From Actinomycetota bacterium (GTDB lineage Bacteria > Actinomycetota > UBA4738 > HRBIN12), in NCBI GenBank assembly GCA_026003015.1, contig BPGL01000002.1, positions 62,001 to 126,000 on the forward strand: a stretch of 64,000 nucleotides of DNA. Reading direction: 5' to 3'. Below are positions 8,009-15,455 of the stretch, one piece after another; the first letter of the stretch is position 1, and each line of letters opens with the position of its first letter. The notes under the pieces are model-generated. The model saw only the letters and a list, made by a program, of their open reading frames with translations. It was not told the origin of the DNA and did not search any database. The translations under genes and the position numbers were made by a program.

Positions 8009-9020
8009 CCCGACGCCGCCACCCCCCTCGGCCGCGCCGAGGTGGTCGCGGACCACGTCGGCGAGCACGTCGCAGAACGCCGGGTCGGCGTTCGGCATCC
8101 TTGTGCGCACGAAGGGGATGCCGACGCGCTCCGCCGTCGCGCGGGCCTCGATGTCGAGGTCGTAGAGGGTCTCCAGGTGGTCGGCCACGAACCCGGCCGA
8201 GCACACGACCACGGCGGGCCGCCCCTCGGCTCCGAGGCGCTCGATCTCCTCCTCGATCGACGGCCCCCACCACGGATCGTCGGTCCGCCCCGCCGACTGC
8301 CAGGCGATCCCGTAGCTGCGAAGGCCGGTCGCCGCGGCGACGAGGTCGGCCGTTGCCAGAAGGCCGTCGCGGTAGCGGCACGAAGCCTCGCAGCGATCGC
8401 AGTGCTTGCAGCGCAGGGAGCCGTCGCCGAGCCGCCGGGTCGGCAGGGAATGGGCCGAGAACAGGACGTGCGCCCCCCGCCCGGGCCTCGGGCGCCAGGG
8501 TCTGCAGGGCTTCTGACACCCGGCCGGCGAGGAACCGGATGAACGACGGGTGGTCATGCCACGCGCGCACGTAGGTGAACGACGGGTCCGGCTCGGATCC
8601 GAGCGCGCGCTCCACACGCTCGACGTAGGTCTCCACCGACATCCCCGACCAGTGCGGCGCCATGACGATCCCGACCGCCCGCGCGATCCCGTCGGCGCGC
8701 ATCCGTTCGACGGCGTCGGGGATGAACGGGGGGGAGTGCTTCATCCCCAGGTACGCGCGGAACCGCTTCCCGCCTGCGGCGTTCAGTCGCTCCACGAGGC
8801 CTTCCGCCTGTGCCGTCGTCGTGTCCAGCAGCGGAAACACGTTGCCGATCGCCGCGTAGCGCTCCCGGAGCTCCTGCAGGTGCTCGGGCGAGGGAGCACG
8901 TCCGCCCCGGATGTCGGTGTAATAGCGCTCGATGTCCTCGGGCCCGGCCGCGGTCCCGTAGGCCATCACGAGCACGCCGATCTCGTCTGTACGACGTGCG
9001 CCGTCGCCCGGGCCGCTCAT
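8005..9020 (-). CDS. hemH: Coproporphyrin ferrochelatase HemH/CpfC, broken by an apparent frameshift
   Basis: Inserts Fe(II) into coproporphyrin III. The N-terminal half, read from ATG 9020, has GVLVMAYGTAAGPEDIERYY, LGMKHSPPFIPDAVERM and GIVMAPHWSGMSVETYVERV. The family sequence then continues in another frame (HVLFSAHSLPTR, later SAGFVADHLETLYDLD). The break falls at a run of six C at 8473-8478 on the plus strand; reading five restores the protein. A compact Cys block CKHCDRCEASC suggests an internal [2Fe-2S] site, reported for some bacterial ferrochelatases. The end at 8005 assumes a second correction at C6 8022-8027. As given, the frame runs on into hemY without a stop. The start overlaps the hemE stop (ATGA). 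Confidence 0.85.
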
Positions 9021-10057
9021 GCCGTCGTCCTCTCGCTCACGCGGTGCACGAGCTCGACGAGACGCTGCAGGTGCTCGACGGGCGTCTCGGGCAGCACGCC
9101 GTGGCCCAGGTTGAACACGTGCCCGTCGCGACCGCCGGCCCGCGCGAGCACGTCGCGCGCGCGGCGCTCGACGACCTCCCAGGGGGCCAGGAGCGCCGCC
9201 GGGTCGAGGTTGCCCTGGATGGCGACGTCGGTGCCCACGCGCTCCCAAGCGACGTCTAGTGGGACCCGATGATCGACGCCGATCACCGAGCCGCCCGCGC
9301 GGCGCATCGACGCGAGCAGCTCCCCCGTGCCCACTCCGAAGTGCACGACCGGCACGCCCAGATCCGCGATCGCCTCGAACAGCCGTCGCATGTACGGCAG
9401 CACCCCCCGCTCGTAGTCCTCCGGCGCCAGCGCCCCCGCCCACGAATCGAACACCTGCAGCGCCCTCGCGCCGGCCGCGACCTGCGCCCGCAGGTGCGCC
9501 ACGACGATCGAACCGAGCGCCTCCATGAGCCGCGCCCAGGTCGCCTCGTCACCGAACAGCAACGCCTTCGTCCGGGCGTGGTCCCGGCTCGGTCCGCCCT
9601 CGACGAGGTAGCTCGCCAGGGTGAAGGGGGCGCCGGCGAAGCCGATCAGGGGCACGGACAGGGTCGCGGCGAGCTCCCGGATCGCCTCCACGACGTAGGG
9701 CTCGTCCTGCTCGGGCTCGAGCGGACGCAGCCTCTCGAGGTCCGACCGGGTGCGGACCGGCTCGTCGATCACCGGGCCGCGACCGGGCTCGATCCTGATC
9801 GGAAGGCCGATCGCGGCGAGCGGAACGGTGATGTCGCTGAACACGATCGCCCCGTCCAGCGGCATCCGACGCAGCGGCTGCAGCGTGAGCTCCACGACCT
9901 CCTCGGGGTGTCGACAGGTCTCGAGCACGTCTCGGTCGCGGCGCAGCGCCCGGTACTCCGGGAGGTACCGGCCCGCCTGCCGCATGAACCACACGGGCGT
10001 ACGGTCGACGGGCTCCGAGCGGAACGCGCGCAAGAGCCGATCCGAGGAAAGGGCCAC
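9017..10057 (-). CDS. hemE: Uroporphyrinogen III decarboxylase
   Basis: Removes four carboxyl groups from uroporphyrinogen III to give coproporphyrinogen III. The 346-residue product has the family N-terminus TPVWFMRQAGRYLPEYR, the FSDITVPLAAIGLPI and VPLIGFAGAPFTLASYLVEG blocks, and the terminal FNLGHGVLPETPVEHL. GTG 10057 was chosen because a TATGCT box on the minus strand (10069-10064) lies 6 bases before it and the HemE fold begins at once. The longer upstream frame runs into the response regulator and is rejected. It is the first gene of the hemE-hemH-hemY-hemQ unit. Confidence 0.96.
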   Translation of the reverse strand: MALSSDRLLRAFRSEPVDRTPVWFMRQAGRYLPEYRALRRDRDVLETCRHPEEVVELTLQPLRRMPLDGAIVFSDITVPLAAIGLPIRIEPGRGPVIDEPVRTRSDLERLRPLEPEQDEPYVVEAIRELAATLSVPLIGFAGAPFTLASYLVEGGPSRDHARTKALLFGDEATWARLMEALGSIVVAHLRAQVAAGARALQVFDSWAGALAPEDYERGVLPYMRRLFEAIADLGVPVVHFGVGTGELLASMRRAGGSVIGVDHRVPLDVAWERVGTDVAIQGNLDPAALLAPWEVVERRARDVLARAGGRDGHVFNLGHGVLPETPVEHLQRLVELVHRVSERTTA

Positions 10058-10063
10058 GCGTCC

Positions 10064-10069
10064 AGCATA
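10064..10069 (-). promoter_or_regulatory. -10 box (TATGCT) of the hemE-hemH-hemY-hemQ operon
   Basis: TATGCT on the minus strand lies 6 bases before the hemE GTG. With transcription starting about 6-7 bases after a -10 box, the mRNA would begin at or next to the start codon. Confidence 0.6.
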
Positions 10070-10122
10070 CGGACGAAGCGCGCAGGCGGCCCCGCAGGCC
10101 GGACACCGTGGCCGACCGCGGG

Positions 10123-10551
10123 TTAGACCAGGCCGATCTCGGGCACCTCCCGAACCGCCGAGGTCTGCACACCCGCGTGACGGTCCACGGCCGCCTTCGC
10201 GGCGTCGACGAGGCGCTGGGGGTCGAAGGGCTTCACGAGCCAGGCGGCGGCGCCCAGCCGCTCTGCCCTCGCGCGATCCTCCGGGTGCCGGCTGCCGGAG
10301 CACACGACCACCCGCGTCGCGTCGCCGCTTCGGTGTAGCTCCTCGAGCACGGTCCAGCCGTCGAGCCCGGGCAACATCACGTCCAGCACGACCGCGTCGG
10401 GTCGCTCGACCGCGATCCGACGCAGCGCCGTCGCTCCGTCGCCCGCGAGCATCGTCTCGAACCCGGCCGCTCGGAGGTTCACCTGCAGGACGACGAGCTG
10501 GTCGGGGTCGTCCTCGACGATCAGCACCCGGGGTCGGCGCAGCAGGCTCAC
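10123..10551 (-). CDS. Stand-alone response regulator receiver domain
   Basis: A 142-residue CheY-like protein with no output domain. The acidic pocket is VLIVEDDPDQL, the phospho-acceptor Asp is in AVVLDVMLPGLDGW, the switch Ser/Thr region is VVVCSGSRHPED, and the conserved Lys is in WLVKPFDP. The GTG start at 10551 overlaps the stop of the upstream GAF membrane protein as GTGA, so the two are co-translated and may work together. No histidine kinase is adjacent. The target is unknown; signalling by protein contact, as in CheY or Spo0F, is likely. Confidence 0.9.
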   Translation of the reverse strand: MSLLRRPRVLIVEDDPDQLVVLQVNLRAAGFETMLAGDGATALRRIAVERPDAVVLDVMLPGLDGWTVLEELHRSGDATRVVVCSGSRHPEDRARAERLGAAAWLVKPFDPQRLVDAAKAAVDRHAGVQTSAVREVPEIGLV

Positions 10552-11453
10552 CCGCGCCCTCCCGCCACCGCCGCCCTGAGCGCCTCCACCTCGGCGAGCG
10601 CGGCGCGCTCGGCTTCGTACAGGCGCGCGTTCGCGATCGCCCCGGCGGCCTGTTCCGCGAACACCGAAACCGCCCGCAGGTCGTACTGGGTGAAGCCGAC
10701 GCCGACCGCCGCGTTGACGTTCAGCACCCCGAGCACCTCGCCTCGATGCACGAGCGGCACGGACATGGCGCTCTCGACGTAGGGCTCGCGATCGGCGAGA
10801 CCCGGGAACTCACGCGGGTCCGCGTGCCCGTCGATCAGGATCGGCTCTCGGCGCAGCGCCACGAGCCCCGCGATCCCCTCGCCGAGCCGCAGACGTCCGC
10901 CCACCGCCTCGATCCGCCCCTGAACGCAGGCGGCGACGAGATGGTCGCCCTCCAGGAGCATGATCGATCCGCCGCCCGCGTCGAGCAGCTCCGTCGCGCT
11001 GCGAAGGATCGTGTCGAGCACGTCGCGGAGCTCCAGCGAGGCGTTCACCGCGCGGCCGGCCTCGAGCAGCAGGGAGACCTCGTGGAGCCGGTTCGTGAGC
11101 GCCGCCGTCAGGACCCGCTCGTCGGTGAGCATCCGGGTCAACCGCTGCAGGGCTCGCTCCTTGTCCACGGCGTACGCGCAGAACGCGATCGAGAGCAAGA
11201 CGAGCGACACGCGCAGCGTGGGCCCGGCGGCCAGATCGCTCGGGAGGAGCGAGGGCCAGGTGGCGACGACCGCCACGCCGATCGCGGCCGTGACGACCAC
11301 CACCGCGGCCAGGATCCACAGCTGCATGCGGCGCCGCTCGATCGCCTCCAACGATGGCGTTCGGAACTCGCGCAGCCCCGCGACGCGCGCCTCGTGGCGC
11401 AGTCGCTCGTCGTGGGTCATGGGAGCTCGGCGCACGTTCGCTTGCCCTCGCAT
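10548..11453 (-). CDS. Membrane-anchored GAF-domain sensor protein
   Basis: A 301-residue protein with two N-terminal hydrophobic segments, LWILAAVVVVTAAIGVAVV and LRVSLVLLSIAFCAYAV. A short helix follows, then one GAF domain (residues ~135-285; SLELRDVLDTILRSATELL, GGGSIMLLEGDHLVAACVQG, VPLVHRGEVLGVLNV, FAEQAAGAIANARLYE). A terminal coiled coil ends the protein. There is no catalytic domain, so it probably passes a signal to the co-translated receiver-domain protein downstream. ATG 11453 was chosen for an AAGGG ribosome-binding site 5 bases upstream; ATG 11420 is an alternative. Confidence 0.78.
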   Translation of the reverse strand: MRGQANVRRAPMTHDERLRHEARVAGLREFRTPSLEAIERRRMQLWILAAVVVVTAAIGVAVVATWPSLLPSDLAAGPTLRVSLVLLSIAFCAYAVDKERALQRLTRMLTDERVLTAALTNRLHEVSLLLEAGRAVNASLELRDVLDTILRSATELLDAGGGSIMLLEGDHLVAACVQGRIEAVGGRLRLGEGIAGLVALRREPILIDGHADPREFPGLADREPYVESAMSVPLVHRGEVLGVLNVNAAVGVGFTQYDLRAVSVFAEQAAGAIANARLYEAERAALAEVEALRAAVAGGRG

Positions 11454-11567
11454 GGCATCCCTTGCGTCGGTATCGGGCGCGACGAGGGTCCCGTGGATAG
11501 GACGGGCGGGGGTCCCCCGAACGCCCCACGGGCCGTGGGGATCATCGCCCGGGTCGCCCCGAGGGGC

Positions 11568-11573
11568 TACCAT
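11568..11573 (+). promoter_or_regulatory. Candidate -10 box (TACCAT) for the five-repeat secreted protein
   Basis: TACCAT lies about 110 bases upstream of ATG 11682. It would leave a leader of roughly 100 bases ending in an AGGGAGGAGG ribosome-binding site, in contrast to the leaderless genes nearby. Confidence 0.35.
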
Positions 11574-11681
11574 GCCGTCGCCGATCCGCGGACCCGGCGC
11601 GAGGGAGCGACGACGGAGCGAGCCCGACCCCCGCCTCCTGCGCCTGCGACTCGGCCGTGAAGCAAGGGAGGAGGCATGGTC

Positions 11682-12656
11682 ATGAGGAGACGTGCACAGC
11701 GCGGCAGCAGGGCGTGGGTGCCCGCTTCCCTGTTGCTCGTGGCGATGTTGACCTCCGCCGTCCCGGGCTGGGCGGCCACGACGCCCAAGACACGGCGGGT
11801 GAGCGTGAGCTCCGCCGGCGCGGAGGGTAACAACTGGAGCTACTACCCCTCGATCTCGGCCGACGGGCGCTTCGTGGCCTTCAGCTCCGACGCCTCGAAC
11901 CTCGTGGCGGGCGACGGCAACGGCACCAGCGACGTCTTCGTGCGCGACCGGGCCACCGGGAAGACGCGGCGGGTGAGCGTGAGCTCCGCCGGCGCGGAGG
12001 GTAACAACGCGAGCTACGACCCCTCGATCTCGGCCGACGGGCGCTTCGTGGCCTTCCACTCCGACGCCTCGAACCTCGTGGCGGGCGACGGCAACGGCAC
12101 CAGCGACGTCTTCGTGCGCGACCGGGCCACCGGGAAGACGCGGCGGGTGAGCGTGAGCTCGGCCGGCGCGGAGGGCAACGGCGACAGCTACGCCTCCTCG
12201 ATCTCGGCCGACGGGCGCTTCGTGGCGTTCCACTCCAACGCCTCGAACCTCGTGGCGGGCGACGGCAACGGCACCAGCGACATCTTCGTGCACGACCGGG
12301 CCACCGGGAAGACGCGGCGGGTGAGCGTGAGCTCCGCCGGCGCCCAGGGCAACGGCGCGAGCTACAACCCCTCGATCTCGGCCGACGGGCGCTTCGTGGC
12401 GTTCCACTCCAACGCCTCGAACCTCGTGGCGGGCGACGGCAACGGCACCACCGACGTCTTCGTGCACGACCGGGCCACCGGGAAGACGCGGCGGGTGAGC
12501 GTGAGCTCGGCCGGCGCGGAGGGCAACGGCGCGAGCTACAACCCCTCGATCTCGGCCGACGGGCGCTTCGTGGCCTTCGAGTCGAGCGCCTCGAACCTCG
12601 TGGCGGGCGACGGCAACGGCACCAGCGACATCTTCGTGCGCGGCCCGCTGCGATGA
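11682..12656 (+). CDS. Secreted protein of five near-identical 58-residue TolB/PD40-like repeats
   Basis: A 324-residue exported protein. The N-terminus has Arg-rich residues, a hydrophobic core (WVPASLLLVAMLTSAV) and an Ala-x-Ala-type cleavage site near PGWAAT. The rest is five tandem 58-residue units. Each has the core SISADGRFVAF, then ASNLVAGDGNGTSDVFV and DRATGKTRRVSVSS, resembling WD40-like beta-propeller (PD40) blades. The Asp/Asn/Gly-rich GDGNGTSD loop could bind calcium. The repeats are almost identical in DNA, so the expansion is recent. Five blades is few for a closed propeller. ATG 11682 is 7 bases after AGGAGG; ATG 11676 is only 1 base after it. Function unknown; probably extracellular binding. 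Confidence 0.75.
   Translation: MRRRAQRGSRAWVPASLLLVAMLTSAVPGWAATTPKTRRVSVSSAGAEGNNWSYYPSISADGRFVAFSSDASNLVAGDGNGTSDVFVRDRATGKTRRVSVSSAGAEGNNASYDPSISADGRFVAFHSDASNLVAGDGNGTSDVFVRDRATGKTRRVSVSSAGAEGNGDSYASSISADGRFVAFHSNASNLVAGDGNGTSDIFVHDRATGKTRRVSVSSAGAQGNGASYNPSISADGRFVAFHSNASNLVAGDGNGTTDVFVHDRATGKTRRVSVSSAGAEGNGASYNPSISADGRFVAFESSASNLVAGDGNGTSDIFVRGPLR
11787..12656 (+). repeat. Tandem DNA repeat, 5 x 174 bp, coding
   Basis: Units begin at 11787, 11961, 12135, 12309 and 12483, exactly 174 bp apart (58 codons each), and differ by only a few bases. The last unit ends in RGPLR and the stop codon instead of the usual DRATG. The near-identity makes this a recombination hotspot and a possible assembly-collapse site. 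Confidence 0.95.
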
Positions 12657-12669
12657 GGACCACGACCGA

Positions 12670-12703
12670 CTCCTGGGGCTAGCGTGCTCCTGGGGCTAGC
12701 GTG
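12670..12703 (+). repeat. 17-bp direct tandem duplication next to tRNA-Ser
   Basis: The 17-base unit CTCCTGGGGCTAGCGTG occurs twice in a row in the short gap between the repeat-protein gene and tRNA-Ser. No function is evident; it looks like a slippage duplication. Confidence 0.8.
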
Positions 12704-12732
12704 CCGGCTTAGGCTCGCGACAGCGCAGAGGC

Positions 12733-12822
12733 TGGCGGGAGGAGTGGGATTCGAACCCACGGGCCCCTCGCGGGACCAGCGGTTTTCAAGACCGCCGCCT
12801 TCGGCCGCTCGGCCATCCTCCC
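12733..12822 (-). tRNA. tRNA-Ser (anticodon TGA)
   Basis: Read on the minus strand, the 90-base gene starts GGGAGGATGGCCGAGCGG and has a 7-bp acceptor stem with TCCTCCC. The anticodon arm GCGGT-CTTGAAA-ACCGC carries anticodon TGA. A long variable arm (type II) follows, then the T-arm with GTTCGAATC, discriminator G and an encoded CCA. It decodes UCA and related serine codons. It lies between the five-repeat protein gene and the six-PAS gene. Confidence 0.96.
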
Positions 12823-12878
12823 CCTCAGACGATACGCGCTGGGCGCTCGCCGGCCTTCCATGCGTCGGCCGCGCCCGA

Positions 12879-12884
12879 TAGGCT
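12879..12884 (+). promoter_or_regulatory. -10 box (TAGGCT) of the six-PAS gene
   Basis: TAGGCT lies 8 bases before GTG 12893, which implies a leaderless transcript. The same hexamer at similar spacing precedes several other genes in the window. Confidence 0.55.
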
Positions 12885-12892
12885 CGCGAGCC

Positions 12893-15449
12893 GTGGTGGA
12901 CCACCGGTCCTCGATGGGCGACCCTCCGATCGACCACCAGCGGCTGCTCGAGCAGGTTCCCGGGGTCGTCTTCGCGCTCGACGCCCGCGGCGGCGCGCGG
13001 TACGTGAGCCCGCAGGCCGAGCGGATCCTCGGGCGGCCCGCCGAGGCATGGACCGCGGATCCGTTCCTGTGGACGCGGGCGCTGCACCCCGACGACCGCG
13101 ATCGGGTCGTCGAGGGCTGGCGGCGCGCCGCTGGATCGGGGCAGCCCTTCCGCGCGGAGTACCGGATGCTGCGACCCGACGGCACGGCGGTGTGGATCCG
13201 CGAGCACACCGACCCCGTGCGCGACGCCGCCGGCGCGATCGTCGGCTGGCAGGGGCTCTCGATCGACGTGACCGAGACGCACCTCGCCCAGGCGGACCGC
13301 ACGACGACCGACGCCCGCTACCGGGCCCTCGTCGAGCAGCTCCCCGCCGTCGTGTACGTCGACAGCGATGAGGTCCATCCGCGAAGCCTCTACGTCTCGC
13401 CGAACGCCGAAGCGCTGCTCGGCTACCCCCCCGAGGCCTACCTCGCCGACCCGGCCCTGTGGCGGCGGACGATCCACGACGACGATCGCGAGCGGGTGCT
13501 CGCGGCCTGGGCAGAGGCGATCCGCACCGGCTCGCCCTTCCACGAGGACTACCGGTTCGTCCGCCCCGACGGCGGGATCGTCTGGGTCCGCGACACCTCG
13601 CTTCGGATCCGCGCGGCCGACGGGCGTTCCCAGTGGCAGGGCGTCATCCTCGACGTGACGACCCAGGTCCTCGCCGAGCAGGAGGTCCGCGCCTCCACCG
13701 CTCGCTACCGGGCGCTCGTCGAGAGCATCCCGGCGGTCGTCTACGAGATGGGGCCGGACGACGAGCGTCGGACCCTCTACGTGAGCCCGCACATCGAGAC
13801 GCTCCTCGGGTACTCCCGCCAGGAATGGCTCGACCAACCCGACATCTGGATCGAGCTGCTCCACCCCGACGACCGGGAGTACGAGCTCGCCGCGCACGAC
13901 CACCACACCGAGACCGGCGAGCCGTGGCGGCGGGAGTACCGGCTGATCGCCGCCGACGGACGGATCGTGTGGGTCCGCGACCAAGCCGTCCTCGTGCGCG
14001 ACGAGCGCGGTCGGCCGCAGACCTGGCAGGGCGTGCTCGTCGACATCACCGGCCCGAAGGAGCTCGAGGAGCAGCTGCGGACCGCCAACGAGGAGCTCGA
14101 GTTCCGGGTCCGGGCCCGCACGGCGCAGCTCCAGGAAGCCAACGAGCTCATGGGCCTCGAGATCGCCGAGCGGCGCCGGATGGAGCGCGAGCTCCGTGAC
14201 GCCCAGGAGCGCTATCGCCGGCTCGTCGAGGACGTCCCGGCGGTCGTGTACCGCTGGCAGGTCCGGCCCTCCTCCTCCACCGACCACACGTACGTGAGCC
14301 CGCAGATCGAGCCGATGCTCGGCTACACCCCTGCCGAGTGGCACCCGCGCCGGGGGGTGTGGCGGGAGCGCCTCCACCCCCACGACCGCGATCGGGTGAT
14401 CGCGGCGGCGGAGCGTTCCGAGCGCACCGGCGAGCCCTTCCAGCAGGAGTACCGGTACCTCGCGAAGGACGGCCGCGTCGTTTGGGTGGCGGACCGCGCA
14501 ACGCTGCTCGCGCGCGACGACGACGGACGGCCGCTCGTCTTCCAGGGCGTGATGGTGGACGCGACCGCGCGGCACGAGGCCGAACGCAAGGCCGCGGAGG
14601 TCGAGGCGCGCTTCCGCGAGCTCGCCGAGGAAAGCCCGGTCAGCCCCTGGGCCGCCGAGATCTCCTACGGGACGACCCCGCCCACGCTGCGGATCGACTA
14701 CGTCGGGCCGCGGATCGCCGAAGCGCTCGGCGTCGCGCCGACGAGCTGGGCCGGCGATCGGTCGCGCTGGCTCGAGATGGTCCACCCCGACGATCGGACC
14801 TGGGTCGGAGAGCTTGCCACGCAGAACCTTTCGAGCGGGCAGTCCTGGGACGTCTGCTACCGGATGCTCGCCGCCAACGGCAGCGTCGTGTGGGTGAACG
14901 ACCGTGGGCGCTGCGTGGCTCGAGACACCCAGGGACGCCCCACCCGGTTCGTGGGGACGATCGCGGACGTCACGGCCTGGCGCGCCGCCGAGACCGAGCG
15001 CGCGCGCGCCCTGGACGCCATGCGCTCGCTCGTCGAGCAGATGCCGGCGATCGCCTGGACCGAGCTCGTGGACCCCACCTCAGGGTGGCGCCGCTTCGCC
15101 TACATCGGCCCCCAGGCCCGCGAGCTGCTCGGTTACGAGCCCGAGGAGCTGATCGCCGAGCCCGATCACTTCGCTCGCATGCTCCACCCCGCCGATCGCG
15201 ACCGCGTTCTGCGACGGCGCGTGGGTCGCCGACCGCAGCGCCGACACGTGGTCCGATCGGTTCCGCGTCCGCCGACGCGACGGCGCGATCCGCTGGTTCT
15301 ACTCGACCGCCCGCCGCGTGACCCCGAAGGACGAGGTCCCGGCGACCTGGCAGGGCATCTGCGTCGACGTGACCGACGTGCTACCGGCCCCGGTGGAGGA
15401 GACGACGATCCGGCTCACCGAGCCCAGCCCGGTCGAGCCGACCGCCTAG
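12893..15449 (+). CDS. Six-PAS-domain sensory protein without an output domain, with a frameshift near its end
   Basis: After correction the product has ~851 residues. It consists of six PAS/PAC units and a central coiled coil (LEEQLRTANEELEFRVRART, then LQEANELMGLEIAERRR). PAS units begin near LLEQVPGVVFALD, LVEQLPAVVYVD, LVESIPAVVYEM, LVEDVPAVVYRW, LAEESPVSPW and LVEQMPAIAW. Most end in a PAC-like WQG...DVT strand. There is no transmembrane segment, kinase, GGDEF or DNA-binding domain. At 15209-15213 the frame slips by one base; removing it gives WSDRFRVRRRDGAIRWFYST and a stop at 15447-15449, just before the convergent serS stop. Uncorrected, the ORF runs to 15565, across serS, with no PAS similarity. 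Confidence 0.82.
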
Positions 15450-15455
15450 GACAGC

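Noticed and set aside
10548-12467. A 639-codon minus-strand frame with a repetitive N-terminus (HEDVAGAVAVARHEVRGVGV)
   Set aside because: The repetitive part is the antisense shadow of the 5 x 174-bp repeats. Only the C-terminal GAF protein from 11453 is real.
11787-12656. Regular repeats considered as a CRISPR-like or noncoding array
   Set aside because: The period is 174 bp, a whole number of codons, with no spacers, and it lies inside one signal-peptide-bearing ORF.
12536-14785. A 749-codon minus-strand frame opposite the six-PAS gene
   Set aside because: It also covers tRNA-Ser and has no recognisable domain, while the plus strand encodes clear PAS motifs. Long antisense frames are expected at this G+C content.
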